Shown piece by piece: positions 1 through 8,405 of a DNA stretch of 52,018 bases. The notes beneath the pieces were generated by a model. It was given only the letters and a program-made list of their open reading frames with translations, made no database searches and was not told where the DNA came from. How positions within the stretch are numbered: position 1 is the stretch's first letter; each line of letters begins with the position of its first letter. Origin of the DNA: an uncultured Clostridia bacterium (GTDB lineage Bacteria > Bacillota > Peptococcia > Peptococcales > Peptococcaceae); contig CALXUG010000016.1 of assembly GCA_944391625.1 (NCBI GenBank), positions 1-52,018 on the forward strand, in the 5' to 3' direction. The position numbers and the translations under genes are program-made.

Positions 1-30
1 CGCCAAGGGATAACTGCGCCCTTTTTTAAC
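1..30 (+). terminator. possible partial terminator cut by the window edge
   Basis: A short GGG...CCC pairing (9-21) is followed by a six-T run. It could be the 3' end of a terminator for a gene lying to the left, but the stem is weak and cut by the window edge. Confidence 0.25.
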
Positions 31-105
31 AGAATTTATTTTTTTATTTCGCTATTGACATTTATTAGCTGGACTTTGTGTGAATCCGATTTCTCGGAAA
101 AGAAA

Positions 106-132
106 AATAACCACCGCCGGGCGGTGGTTATT
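106..132 (-). terminator. terminator behind scfA
   Basis: Perfect 13-bp inverted repeat (arms 106-118 and 120-132, GC-rich centre) followed on the minus strand by a T-rich tract (101-106 and beyond). It lies 7 bp after the scfA stop codon, so the peptide mRNA probably ends largely here, with read-through to anything further left. Confidence 0.8.
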
Positions 133-139
133 ATAATGC

Positions 140-280
140 TTAGTTGTTTTTGCAAACCTGGTTGCCAACTGTGCAGGATGTTTTGCAAGCAGACTGACAG
201 GATGTCTGGCATTCACCGCATCCGCCTTTTTTTACAGTAGCCTGTAAATTCTGGGAGCTGATTGTTTTAATGTGTGTCAT
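140..280 (-). CDS. scfA: SCIFF ranthipeptide precursor (six cysteines in forty-five residues)
   Basis: This 46-residue peptide starts MTHIKTI and has exactly six cysteines in its C-terminal half (residues 21, 24, 28, 32, 36, 43). That spacing and length are the signature of SCIFF, a ribosomally made peptide nearly universal in Clostridia. In known cases a radical SAM/SPASM maturase installs thioether bonds on it. The maturase gene is normally next door and would lie left of the window. A strong AGGAGG-type ribosome site sits at 287-294, about 7 bp before the ATG. A sigma-A promoter and a terminator bracket the gene. The role of mature SCIFF in the cell is not settled. Confidence 0.93.
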   Translation of the reverse strand: MTHIKTISSQNLQATVKKGGCGECQTSCQSACKTSCTVGNQVCKNN

Positions 281-322
281 ACTAATATCCCTCCTTCGTA
301 CAATTACGTAGAATATTTAATT

Positions 323-351
323 ATTATAGCATGCTGACAGAAACAGGACAA
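323..351 (-). promoter_or_regulatory. scfA promoter
   Basis: On the minus strand, -35 TTGTCC (346-351) and -10 TATAAT (323-328) are separated by 17 bp. The -10 lies 42 bp before the scfA start codon. The MITE target duplication begins only 10 bp beyond the -35. Confidence 0.7.
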
Positions 352-369
352 TAGTTTTTTCAACGGAGA

Positions 370-563
370 CAGGGCAATCGCTTACGAAATTTTAAAAGTA
401 AAAATTTAGCATGATTTGCAATTAAAATCGAAAAACAGTGTTTACAACGCTATTTTTTGTACCTATTTTATGGAAAATAAAAGGATATTATTTCGTAATT
501 GTTTCATCATGATGAAATTTAATGATAAAAGAACCGTTATATTTTTCGTAAGCGATTGCCCTG
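370..563. mobile_element. MITE-like insertion, 194 bp, with 20-bp terminal inverted repeats
   Basis: The left end CAGGGCAATCGCTTACGAAA (370-389) is the exact reverse complement of the right end (544-563). The element is flanked by a perfect 9-bp direct repeat CAACGGAGA (361-369 and 564-572), as expected of a target-site duplication. The interior is AT-rich, holds no credible gene, and includes the palindrome TTTCATCATGATGAAA. It is too short to encode a transposase, so any movement would need one supplied by a related insertion sequence. It lies in the scfA-nfo divergent intergenic region. I do not assign it to an IS family. Confidence 0.85.
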
Positions 564-743
564 CAACGGAGATTATCAGAATTGGAAAGAGAAAAATAGC
601 TTTGCCGGTGATATAAATAGGATTTTTCTTTGTTAAAAATGGCGGAAAATCTGGCAAGGCGGGCTATTTCATGGTAAACTAGTAGCATTCATCTACAAGG
701 TGATTTTTTGTGTGAGTTTATAAATTATGGGAGCGTGTAATAT

Positions 744-1583
744 ATGTTACATATTGGGTGTCATTTGTCGGCCTCTAAGGGGTATTTGGCTATGGGAAAG
801 GATGCGTTGAAGATTCATGCTGACACGCTGCAGTTTTTTACCCGTAATCCTCGGGGTGGTAAAGCGAAGGAAATTAAAGAGCAGGATGTTGAAGCATTTT
901 TGCAGTTGGCGCAGCAGAATCAATTTACTACAATTCTGGCTCATGCGCCCTATACGATGAATGCTTGCTCTGGCGATGCATCGGTGCGTCAGTTTAGCAG
1001 AGAGATGATGGCTGATGATTTAAAACGAATGGAATATCTGCCGGGTAATTATTATAACTTTCATCCGGGCAGTCATGTAGGACAGGGGATGGATGTTGGC
1101 ATTGCTCAGATTGCAGAGCAGCTCAATGCGGTTCTATGGCCGGAGCAGCGCACCACTGTGCTTTTGGAAACTATGGCTGGAAAAGGCAGTGAGGTAGGAA
1201 GTCGTTTTGAAGAACTGCGCCGCATTATAGATGGTGTAGAATTGCAGGACAAAATGGGCGTTTGTCTGGATACCTGCCATGTGTATGATGCTGGCTATGA
1301 TATTGTGGAACATTTGGGTGATGTGCTGGACGAATTTGATCAAATCATTGGATTACAAAGGTTGAAAGCCATTCATCTGAATGACAGTCTGAACCCAATG
1401 GGCAGCCACAAAGACCGACATGCTAGAATCGGGGAAGGACATTTAGGGCTGGAGGCAATTTGCCGTGTAATTAATCATCCAAAGCTGCAAAGTCTCTTTT
1501 TTATTTTGGAAACACCCCATGAAAAACTAGAAGGTTATGGTGAAGAAATCGCTTTGTTGCGCGGTTGCTATCAGGAGGGTTAA
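744..1583 (+). CDS. nfo: deoxyribonuclease IV (AP endonuclease IV)
   Basis: This is the zinc-dependent endonuclease that cuts DNA at abasic sites in base excision repair. It has 279 residues, the usual family length, and an AP endonuclease 2 TIM-barrel fold. The zinc ligands are recognisable: His67 (AHAPY), His107 (FHPGS), Glu142 (LLETM), Asp176 and His179 (CLDTCH), His211 (HLND), Asp224/His226 (KDRH) and Glu256 (ILETP). The ATG at 744 has a modest GGGAG ribosome site. The next gene begins on the base after the stop codon and also encodes a DNA-repair protein, so the two are probably one transcript. Confidence 0.96.
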   Translation: MLHIGCHLSASKGYLAMGKDALKIHADTLQFFTRNPRGGKAKEIKEQDVEAFLQLAQQNQFTTILAHAPYTMNACSGDASVRQFSREMMADDLKRMEYLPGNYYNFHPGSHVGQGMDVGIAQIAEQLNAVLWPEQRTTVLLETMAGKGSEVGSRFEELRRIIDGVELQDKMGVCLDTCHVYDAGYDIVEHLGDVLDEFDQIIGLQRLKAIHLNDSLNPMGSHKDRHARIGEGHLGLEAICRVINHPKLQSLFFILETPHEKLEGYGEEIALLRGCYQEG

Positions 1584-2288
1584 ATGGATATTTTTTTAGA
1601 TGTGCGGCAGGAACTGGAAAAGTTAGCAGAACAGGATTATAAACAATTTTCAGCAGGACTGCTGCCCGGTGTGGAGCATATATTGGGCATACGGCTGCCG
1701 ATGCTGCGAAAAATAGCAGCCCGTATTGCTGCTGATGATTGGCAGCAATATCTGGCAGCAGAGCCGTATTATTTTGAAGAAATTATGCTGCAGGGTATGG
1801 TGATTGGTGCAATAAAAGTGCCGGTGGAAGAAAGATTGACGTATATAGCTGCTTTTGTGCCTGCGATTAATAGTTGGTCGGTTTGCGACAGTTTTTGCAG
1901 CGGATTGAAATTTGCCGCTAAAAATCAGGAACTGGTGTGGCAGTTTATTCAACCTTATTTGCATAGTGGCCAAGAGTATCAGATTCGTTTTGCAGTTATT
2001 ATGATGATGAATTATTTTTTGACAAAGGAGTATATTGATGCAGTGCTGCCTTTGCTGGAACAGGTAGAGCATGAGGGGTATTATGTTAAAATGGCAGTGG
2101 CCTGGACGCTTGCTACTGCTTTAGCAAAACAACCTGAACCAGTTTGGACATACTTTCAGCGGCAGCAGTTGGATTCTGATACATGGAAGAAAACTATTCA
2201 AAAATGCCTGGAATCGCGGCGTATTCCTGAAGCGCAAAAAATAATTCTGCGGGAAATGCGGCAGCAGTTGCGCGCGGCGGATAAGTAA
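1584..2288 (+). CDS. DNA alkylation repair protein (AlkD-like)
   Basis: A 234-residue all-helical HEAT-like protein of the DNA alkylation repair family (AlkC/AlkD type). Family members remove N3- and N7-alkylated bases without flipping them out. The INSWSVCD segment (about 95-102) holds a Trp-x3-Asp pair (W98, D102) matching the catalytic Trp/Asp region of AlkD. The ATG abuts the nfo stop codon, which supports translational coupling and a joint DNA-repair role. Whether it is an active glycosylase cannot be judged from sequence alone. Confidence 0.85.
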   Translation: MDIFLDVRQELEKLAEQDYKQFSAGLLPGVEHILGIRLPMLRKIAARIAADDWQQYLAAEPYYFEEIMLQGMVIGAIKVPVEERLTYIAAFVPAINSWSVCDSFCSGLKFAAKNQELVWQFIQPYLHSGQEYQIRFAVIMMMNYFLTKEYIDAVLPLLEQVEHEGYYVKMAVAWTLATALAKQPEPVWTYFQRQQLDSDTWKKTIQKCLESRRIPEAQKIILREMRQQLRAADK

Positions 2289-2315
2289 ACAACAATAAAG
2301 AAACGGAGCGATATC

Positions 2316-2999
2316 ATGCTGGATTGGATTTTAGCGGCAATTTTTATTTTTGCAGCTTTTACAGGTTTTCGCAAAGGGTTTTTGAAAAGTCTGATAGGCT
2401 TATTCGGTAATCTGATTGCTTTGGCTGGCAGTTATGTGTTGGCTGCGCCGGTGACAGTTTGGTTAAATGAGCAGTTTGGCATAGCAGGCTTTCTGGCAGG
2501 ATACATTCGTGATTTGCTGCCTATGCCTGACAATTTTTCGGTGCTGTTAGCCAGTTTTGAAGGACTCGGACAATTGTATACCTATTTGGATCAGTCCTTT
2601 TTGCCGGATTCGTTAAAACAGAGCATTCTTGCAGCTGTGCAGGAACAGGTGAATGCAGTAGGCGCTGGTGTTTATGCAACCATGGCAGATATTGTGGCAA
2701 CTACAGTCACTTCTTCTATTTTGCAGGGTATTGTGTTTATCGGGCTGTGGGCGTTGCTTTGTGTTGTTTTGTTTTTGGTCAGCCATGTGTTGGCAGGTGT
2801 GGTGCATTTGGTGCCGGTGGTGGGATTGGTAGATCGAGTGGGTGGTATGATTGTATCATTGCTGCTGGCTAGTCTGACTCTGTTGATTTTGTATAAAGGA
2901 ATCAGTGTGTTGGGGTTGATGGAAGGTTCTTTATTTGCTGAATCACAGATATTGCATTTTTGCAGCCAGTTTTTGAACCCAGATGTACATGCAGTGTGA
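2316..2999 (+). CDS. CvpA family membrane protein
   Basis: A 227-residue membrane protein starting MLDWILAAIF, with the early glycine/lysine motif (FRKGFLKS, residues 19-26) typical of the CvpA / colicin V production family. Hydrophobic segments lie near residues 3-20, 25-45, 118-150 and 165-200. CvpA relatives take part in envelope homeostasis, but the biochemical role is unclear. The ribosome site is ACGGAGC (2304-2310). It follows the alkylation-repair gene by 27 bp and may share its transcript. Confidence 0.85.
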   Translation: MLDWILAAIFIFAAFTGFRKGFLKSLIGLFGNLIALAGSYVLAAPVTVWLNEQFGIAGFLAGYIRDLLPMPDNFSVLLASFEGLGQLYTYLDQSFLPDSLKQSILAAVQEQVNAVGAGVYATMADIVATTVTSSILQGIVFIGLWALLCVVLFLVSHVLAGVVHLVPVVGLVDRVGGMIVSLLLASLTLLILYKGISVLGLMEGSLFAESQILHFCSQFLNPDVHAV

Positions 3000-3070
3000 T
3001 AATTGTAAAAATAAGAATTACAACATATAGAAGTGTAATTATGCAAAAAAATAAATAGGAGGAACGAGTC

Positions 3071-4024
3071 ATGCCTGACTATCGTGATTATGCTCCATGG
3101 CTGGAAGCCCGTTATGGGCAGCGAGTATATAAAGTACCATTGAATATTCCAGGGGGTACTTGCCCCAATCGAGATGGTACAGTGGGAACAGGGGGGTGTA
3201 TTTTTTGCGAATCCTCTGGTTCTGGATTTCAGTGCCTGCCAGACAGTATGAGTATTCGAGAACAATGGCTTGAAAATAAAGCATTTTATGAACGCCGTTT
3301 TCATGCGCACAAATTTATCAGTTATTTGCAGACCTATACCAATACGTATATGTCGTTGGAACAGTTTCAAGAAGTGGTGCTGGCTGCCGCTGATGATCCT
3401 GATCTTGTGGGGATTGCCATATCTACCCGTCCTGATTGTGTCAATGACGCTTATCTGGAATTTCTGGCCCAGTTAAAACAAAGCAGGAATTTAGATATTG
3501 ATATTGAATTAGGATTACAGACGGTGAATTACCATAATCTGGTTGAAATTAACAGGGGGCATACGCTGGCAGAGTACATTGATGCTGTGCTGCGGATTAA
3601 ACGCTACGGATTAAGTACTACTGCCCATGTCATTCTCAATTTGCCCGGTGATACAGAGCTGGATGTGATTGAAACAGCCAAAATTATTTCGGTGCTGGGC
3701 GTTGATTTTGTCAAACTGCATTCTTTATATGTGGTGGGCGGTACGGAACTGGGGCGCAGATACGAAGCAGGAACGTTTACCATGATTTCATTGCAGGAAT
3801 ATGTGGAGCGGGTGGTCACATTTTTGGAGTATCTTGACCCTGAAATTGTCATCCAGAGATTGGTTGGAAAAGGTCCTCAGGATAATCTGTTGTTCTGTAA
3901 CTGGGACACAAGTTGGTGGAAAATTAAAGACGCAATTGATGCAGAGTTTATTGCACGGAATTCAAAACAGGGGAGTAAATTTGATTATCTGAATGGAAAA
4001 GCACTCAGACTAAAAAACAGCTGA
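3071..4024 (+). CDS. TIGR01212-type radical SAM protein (YhcC-like)
   Basis: A 317-residue radical SAM enzyme. The cluster cysteines sit in TCPNRDGTVGTGGCIFC, giving Cys31, Cys43 and Cys46, a wide spacing characteristic of the YhcC / TIGR01212 group. A further family feature is IELGLQT (about 145-151) in the TIM-barrel core. The N-terminal PLNIPGGTCPNRDG block matches the family opening. The substrate is not established for the family. It starts at ATG 3071 behind AGGAGGAAC (3057-3065). Confidence 0.92.
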   Translation: MPDYRDYAPWLEARYGQRVYKVPLNIPGGTCPNRDGTVGTGGCIFCESSGSGFQCLPDSMSIREQWLENKAFYERRFHAHKFISYLQTYTNTYMSLEQFQEVVLAAADDPDLVGIAISTRPDCVNDAYLEFLAQLKQSRNLDIDIELGLQTVNYHNLVEINRGHTLAEYIDAVLRIKRYGLSTTAHVILNLPGDTELDVIETAKIISVLGVDFVKLHSLYVVGGTELGRRYEAGTFTMISLQEYVERVVTFLEYLDPEIVIQRLVGKGPQDNLLFCNWDTSWWKIKDAIDAEFIARNSKQGSKFDYLNGKALRLKNS

Positions 4025-4081
4025 AGTAAAGGCTGAAAGTTGTCTGAAATGCCGCCGTTAGTATAATTACGAGGTGGTTTT

Positions 4082-5053
4082 ATGATTCCATTTAGAAGCA
4101 GAAAGTATCAAAGACAGCAGCGGCTGCAAAGTCAGACCGATATTGCACAGATTGCCAGTCAGTGGATATTGCGCAGAGATCAGCTGCCTGAATATCGGTT
4201 TGCCATTGAATTAATGAGTCAGGCCGACAGAGAAGAAATTTTTTGGCAGTATTGGGACGAGCTAGACAGTTTTGCACAGCGGGATTTGGCACGGGCAACC
4301 TTTCAAGAATATTGGTTTCGGCTGATTGCCGATTACAGTGAACTGCCGCTGCGTAAAAAAGGACAGGCACTGGAGGCGCTAGGGTATATTCACAATCCCA
4401 ATGTGGTAAATTTTTTAGTGCAGGAAATGCGGCGGGATGACGAAAGTTTGCGTTTGGCTGCTGCCGGTGCTTTAAAAAAGCAGGATCCGGTTTTAATTAT
4501 TGAGCCTATGTTGGATGCATTGAGTCGGCCGGAAAATTTTCTGGCTTCACGGATTCATGATGTGTTACAATCATTGGGACCGAAGTTGATTCCGGTTATT
4601 CTGCAAAAGATAGAACAGGCAGATATCAATGGGAAAATTGTGATGGTGCAGTTGTTGGGCGCTTTTGGTGACAGCAGCGTGATACCGGCTTTGACAGAAC
4701 TTTTGGATACGCAGAATTATTTGCTGAAAAAAATGACAGTAGAAGCCATTGGACAAATTGAAGGGCAGGAGGTTTGTCCAATTCTGATTGATTTGTTGAA
4801 GGATGAAAATTGGCAGATTCGGCTGCTGGCGGCAGAGGCTATCGGACGAGGACGGTATTATCAGGCATGTCCGGCATTGAGAGAAGCATTTTATCAAGAG
4901 AATGACGGCTTGGTAAAAGAAATTATGGAAGAAATTTTATGCACTTTAGATGACAGCAATGAAACAATCACTTATTTATGGAGCAGACGAAGGAGCAAAC
5001 AAGACGATGGACGAAGTAGAACAAGTTGTGGAGAGTATGGATTTACAACCTGA
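4082..5053 (+). CDS. HEAT-repeat protein
   Basis: A 323-residue soluble protein. From about residue 95 it consists of helical HEAT / PBS-lyase-like repeats (for example ALGYIHNPNVVNFLVQ, LLGAFGDSSVIPALTELL, EAIGQIEGQEVCPILIDLL), which usually act as protein-binding scaffolds. It has no signal peptide or membrane segment. Its last 47 bases overlap the start of the mscS-like gene in another frame, so the Arg/Ser-rich C-terminus (after about residue 300) is shaped by that overlap. A link to the channel next door is suggested by this coupling but is not proven. Confidence 0.8.
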   Translation: MIPFRSRKYQRQQRLQSQTDIAQIASQWILRRDQLPEYRFAIELMSQADREEIFWQYWDELDSFAQRDLARATFQEYWFRLIADYSELPLRKKGQALEALGYIHNPNVVNFLVQEMRRDDESLRLAAAGALKKQDPVLIIEPMLDALSRPENFLASRIHDVLQSLGPKLIPVILQKIEQADINGKIVMVQLLGAFGDSSVIPALTELLDTQNYLLKKMTVEAIGQIEGQEVCPILIDLLKDENWQIRLLAAEAIGRGRYYQACPALREAFYQENDGLVKEIMEEILCTLDDSNETITYLWSRRRSKQDDGRSRTSCGEYGFTT

Positions 5054-5912
5054 CCCTGAAATAACCAGATATATTTTTGGGCTTTTTTCCAAAGAAGCGC
5101 TGCTGGCCTATGCTGGCATTTTAATTAAAGTATTGATTGTCGTTATGTTGGCATTGTTGATACGGCAGGTTGTTTGTCATTTTATTGACAAATTGTTTCG
5201 CAACCGAATTACGTTAGGCTTGAGTAAAAGCGATGCAGTTGCTTTGGAGGAAAAACGGCTACAGACATTATCCAAATTATTTAAAAGCATTGCCAGTTAT
5301 ATTTTGTATTTTGTTGCCATTATCACTTGTCTGGATATGGTGGGATTCTCGGTCACTACGATTATTGCCGGCGCAGGGGTAGTCAGTCTGGCTGTTGCTT
5401 TTGGCGCGCAGAGTATTGTGCAGGATTTGATGAGCGGTATCTTTATTGTGTTGGAAAACCAATATGCTGTAGGTGAAGTTGTGCAGATTGATACCGTACA
5501 AGGCACTGTACGGGAAATTGGCATGAAAACCACCAAGGTAGAAACGGTGGATGGCCATTTGATGATTATCGCCAACGGAAGTATCGGTAAAGTAGTGAAT
5601 TACAGCAGAGCTGCTCAGCGCGGTTATGTGGATGTGGGCATTGCCTATGAGGAAGATTTGGAGCATGCCATTGCAGTGATGGAGCAAGCTTGCGCCAAAA
5701 TTGCACAGAAGTATGCAGAGGATTTGGAAGAACTGCCCAATGTGGTAGGCGCTATTGCGTTGGCCGATTCTTCGGTAACTGTGCGGGCGACATTTACAGC
5801 ATGGCATTGGAAGCAACTGCCGATTGAGCGGGATTTACGCAAAGAAATCAAAGCAGCATTGGATGAACAGCATGTAGAAATTTCCTATCCAAAAATTCAA
5901 TTGATGCAGTGA
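5007..5912 (+). CDS. MscS family mechanosensitive ion channel
   Basis: A 301-residue small-conductance mechanosensitive channel. Membrane segments lie near residues 33-55, 93-112 and 115-140. The third holds the Gly/Ala-rich pore helix (IIAGAGVVSLAVAFGAQS) followed by QDLMSGIFIVLEN, the family hallmark, then the beta domain (VGEVVQID) and the alpha/beta C-terminal domain. I chose the start at 5007 because AAGGAG (4990-4995) sits correctly before it. An in-frame ATG at 4950 lacks a ribosome site. The gene overlaps the HEAT-repeat gene by 47 bp. Family role: releases solutes during hypo-osmotic shock. Confidence 0.93.
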   Translation: MDEVEQVVESMDLQPDPEITRYIFGLFSKEALLAYAGILIKVLIVVMLALLIRQVVCHFIDKLFRNRITLGLSKSDAVALEEKRLQTLSKLFKSIASYILYFVAIITCLDMVGFSVTTIIAGAGVVSLAVAFGAQSIVQDLMSGIFIVLENQYAVGEVVQIDTVQGTVREIGMKTTKVETVDGHLMIIANGSIGKVVNYSRAAQRGYVDVGIAYEEDLEHAIAVMEQACAKIAQKYAEDLEELPNVVGAIALADSSVTVRATFTAWHWKQLPIERDLRKEIKAALDEQHVEISYPKIQLMQ

Positions 5913-5978
5913 AATACGTGGATACGATATAAATTACAATACAAATAAGATGTTGTTGCAGTAAAGGGGGACATACAC

Positions 5979-6212
5979 ATGCCTATGAAATTGTATGTAG
6001 GGGATATTGTGCAGACAAAAAAGAATCATCCCTGCGGTGGGAATCAATGGGAGATTATGCGGGTTGGTATGGATTTTAGAATTCGTTGTACCACTTGCGA
6101 TCATCAGGTATGGATTCCACGGGTGAAATTGGAAAAATCAATCAAAAAGGTGATTTTGTCCAATAAGCCGGAAGAGGAGAATCTGGAATCATTGGCAGCA
6201 GAACAGGAGTAA
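5979..6212 (+). CDS. DUF951 domain-containing protein
   Basis: A 77-residue protein with the DUF951 pattern: an N-terminal VGDIVQTKKNHPCGG, then WEIMRVGMDFRIRC and CTTCDHQVWIPR. The three cysteines near residues 19, 36 and 39 could bind metal. In Firmicutes such genes are often beside mscS-type channels, as here. A GGGGGAC ribosome site lies 7 bp before the ATG. Function unknown. Confidence 0.9.
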   Translation: MPMKLYVGDIVQTKKNHPCGGNQWEIMRVGMDFRIRCTTCDHQVWIPRVKLEKSIKKVILSNKPEEENLESLAAEQE

Positions 6213-6248
6213 TTGGGTGGTTATTTGATGTTGGCTGGCGGCTGGTCA

Positions 6249-6277
6249 TTGACAGAAAAAAGGTTTCAGTGTAAAAT
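6249..6277 (+). promoter_or_regulatory. tadA promoter
   Basis: Consensus -35 TTGACA (6249-6254), 17-bp spacer, -10 TAAAAT (6272-6277), 31 bp before the tadA start. It starts a new unit carrying tadA and the following tRNA-Ser. Confidence 0.75.
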
Positions 6278-6307
6278 AAGTGGGCAATGATAGCAGAGGA
6301 GAGCATT

Positions 6308-6772
6308 ATGTTGGCAGAGGAACATCTTTTTTTTATGGAAGAAGCAATCAAAGAGGCAGAAAAGGCAGCAGCCTTAGGCGAAGTGCCCATTGGCGCTGTA
6401 GTAGTCTGTGATGGACAGATTGTAGGACGCGGGCATAATCTGCGAGAGCGCGACCATGATCCTACCGCCCATGCTGAAATCTGCGCTCTGCGTCAGGCAG
6501 GACAAACGCTGGGAAGCTGGCGTTTGGCTAACTGCACACTATATGTGACTATGGAGCCCTGCCCCATGTGCTGCGGTGCTTTGATTAACAGCCGCATTGA
6601 CACTGTTGTTTATGGAGCCAGTGAGCCCAAATTTGGTTCAGCAGGCAGCCAGCTCAATTTGCTGCAGTTTCCGGGATTTAACCATAATGTACACATTGTG
6701 GGTCCGATTGACCAGCAGCGTTGCAGTCAGCTGATGAAAGATTTCTTTTCCCAGCTGCGCCGCAAAAAATAA
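6308..6772 (+). CDS. tadA: tRNA adenosine(34) deaminase TadA
   Basis: A 154-residue zinc deaminase that converts A34 of tRNA-Arg(ACG) to inosine. A tRNA-Arg with an ACG anticodon is present in this window at 48835-48908. Zinc-site motifs are HAE (His55-Glu57) and PCPMC (Cys85, Cys88), and the C-terminal half carries the FGSAGS and LNLL features of TadA. The ATG at 6308 is preceded by AGAGGAGAG (6294-6302). An upstream in-frame ATG at 6287 has no ribosome site. The tRNA-Ser gene follows 11 bp later, a common arrangement in Firmicutes. Confidence 0.96.
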   Translation: MLAEEHLFFMEEAIKEAEKAAALGEVPIGAVVVCDGQIVGRGHNLRERDHDPTAHAEICALRQAGQTLGSWRLANCTLYVTMEPCPMCCGALINSRIDTVVYGASEPKFGSAGSQLNLLQFPGFNHNVHIVGPIDQQRCSQLMKDFFSQLRRKK

Positions 6773-6783
6773 CCCCATGATAT

Positions 6784-6876
6784 GGAGATGTACCCAAGTG
6801 GCTGAAGGGTCCGCACTCGAAATGCGGTAGGCCGGTTTATGCTGGCGCGAGAGTTCAAATCTCTCCATCTCCGCCA
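6784..6876 (+). tRNA. tRNA-Ser (anticodon CGA)
   Basis: A 93-nt type II tRNA. Acceptor arms GGAGATG and CATCTCC pair, the discriminator is G and the CCA is encoded (6874-6876). The anticodon stem CCGCA/TGCGG encloses CTCGAAA with anticodon CGA at 6818-6820. A long variable arm and GTTCAAAT T-loop are present. It decodes UCG. Confidence 0.95.
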
Positions 6877-6881
6877 AAAAG

Positions 6882-6926
6882 AACGCTGACAAGGATGCGA
6901 ATGTATCCCTGTCAGCGTTTTTATTT
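6882..6926 (+). terminator. terminator of the tadA-tRNA-Ser unit
   Basis: AACGCTGACA pairs with TGTCAGCGTT (with inner AGGATg/tATCC pairing), followed by a T-rich tract. It lies 6 bp after the tRNA CCA end. Confidence 0.85.
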
Positions 6927-7184
6927 GTTGTTTGGCAGTACAAAACAAAATTGCAATTGTTATATCTTCTGTTTCCTAAAGCGATTCTATGGTACGCTCT
7001 TGGCACAGTATAACGAAGATGATAAAATCATAATGGACACTGCTTTGCAGTTTGATTTGCGTAGAGACTGTAGTAAAGTCGTGAACAATTCAATAACTGC
7101 AAGACTTTCTTTGGTATACTAGATACCGATAATGTTGTTGACGCAGGAAGTATGTCTGAATGATATGTTAGAAAGGAATAGAAT
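6927..7184. other. intergenic region before the alcohol dehydrogenase gene
   Basis: No convincing gene. A TATACT at 7116-7121 could be the -10 element for the downstream gene, but I see no good -35. The open frame covering 6895-7122 starts inside the terminator and has no ribosome site, so I do not call it. Confidence 0.4.
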
Positions 7185-8219
7185 ATGCTTACCTATACGT
7201 ATATTGAAAACGGAAAATTTGAACTTGTGGAAAAACCAAAGCCCGTAATTCTTGACCAGCAGGATGCCATTGTCAGAGTGACTCTTGCCAGTATCTGTTC
7301 CAGTGATATCCATATCAAACACGGCGCTGTGCCGCAAGCCGTCTCGGGTGTTACTGTGGGGCACGAGATGGTGGGTGTTGTAGAAGAAATTGGTTCCGCA
7401 GTTAGCACTGTAAAGCCTGGTGATCGAGTGACTGTCAATGTGGAAACTTTTTGCGGGGCGTGTTTTTTCTGCAAGAAGGGTTATGTCAATAATTGCACTG
7501 ACAAAAACGGCGGCTGGGCGTTGGGCTGCCGTATCGACGGCGGTCAAGCGGAGTATGTCCGCGTGCCTTTGGCCAATACGGGCCTGAACAAAATACCTGA
7601 TACCGTGACCAATGAACAGGCTCTGCTTGTGGGAGATGTTCTTGCCACAGGCTATTGGGCTGCCCGCATCTCCGAAATTACAGAGGATGATACCGTACTC
7701 ATCATTGGTGCAGGGCCTACGGGAATTTGTACACTGATTTGTACACTTTTGAAAAATCCCAAGAAGGTTATCGTCTGTGAAGCCGACGATAATCGGATTG
7801 CATTTGTCCAAAAACATTATCCTGGAGTTCTGACCGTTAAGCCGGAAAACTGTCTGGACTATGTATTGACAGAGAGCGAACATGGTGGAGCGGATGTGGT
7901 GCTGGAAGTGGCTGGTACAGACACTACTTTTGAACTTGCCTGGAAATGTGCCAGACCGAATGCGATTGTCACCGTAGTTGCTCTTTATGAAAAAGCGCAG
8001 ACGCTGCCTTTGCCGGATATGTATGGTAAAAATCTGACTTTTAAAACAGGTGGAGTTGATGGCTGCGATTGCGAGGAAACCCTTGCTTTGATTGAACAGG
8101 GCAAAATTGACACCACGCCGCTTATTACACATACTTATCCGCTTTCGCGAATTGGCGAAGCCTACGAAGTATTTGAAAACAAAAAGGACGGCGTTATCAA
8201 AGTGGCAATTACTATATAA
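7185..8219 (+). CDS. zinc-dependent alcohol dehydrogenase (medium-chain family)
   Basis: A 344-residue NAD(P)-dependent zinc dehydrogenase. Catalytic zinc residues are Cys38 and His60-Glu61 (GHE). The structural zinc cysteines are 90, 93, 96 and 104 (CGACFFCKKGYVNNC). The Rossmann GAGPTG motif lies near residues 174-179. The ICSSDIH-KHG block and short C-terminus resemble secondary-alcohol dehydrogenases such as isopropanol or butanediol types; the substrate is not determinable. The ribosome site is GAAAGGAAT (7170-7178). It forms a single-gene unit ending at the 17-bp-stem terminator shared with ilvA. Confidence 0.92.
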   Translation: MLTYTYIENGKFELVEKPKPVILDQQDAIVRVTLASICSSDIHIKHGAVPQAVSGVTVGHEMVGVVEEIGSAVSTVKPGDRVTVNVETFCGACFFCKKGYVNNCTDKNGGWALGCRIDGGQAEYVRVPLANTGLNKIPDTVTNEQALLVGDVLATGYWAARISEITEDDTVLIIGAGPTGICTLICTLLKNPKKVIVCEADDNRIAFVQKHYPGVLTVKPENCLDYVLTESEHGGADVVLEVAGTDTTFELAWKCARPNAIVTVVALYEKAQTLPLPDMYGKNLTFKTGGVDGCDCEETLALIEQGKIDTTPLITHTYPLSRIGEAYEVFENKKDGVIKVAITI

Positions 8220-8282
8220 ATGCTGCATAAACATAAATGATTCGCTTGTATCAGATAAACTGCATAGCTGAAAATTATCCAT

Positions 8283-8329
8283 ATAAAATGACGCATTCTT
8301 AGTCATCAGACCAGAATGCGTCATTTTAT
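8283..8329. terminator. bidirectional terminator between adh and ilvA
   Basis: A perfect 17-bp inverted repeat (8283-8299 and 8313-8329) with a 13-nt loop and A/T-rich outer ends, placed between two convergent genes. It can work in both directions. Confidence 0.85.
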
Positions 8330-8405
8330 ATGTGTGATAAAGTGATGGTTGTATGCACATGTTATACTGTTTGTCTCAGAAAAATTGAAACTATATGCCG
8401 ACTGT

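Noticed and set aside
416-688. Small open frames on both strands in and after the MITE
   Set aside because: No ribosome sites, AT-rich random composition, and they cross the MITE ends.
4950-5006. Longer N-terminus for the MscS-like protein
   Set aside because: No ribosome site before 4950, while AAGGAG precedes 5007.
6895-7122. 75-codon frame after tRNA-Ser
   Set aside because: It starts within the terminator and has no ribosome site or recognisable protein.
7119-8360. 413-codon minus-strand frame opposite the alcohol dehydrogenase gene
   Set aside because: A shadow of the real gene; His/Cys/Phe-rich without motifs, while the plus strand has all zinc-dehydrogenase motifs.
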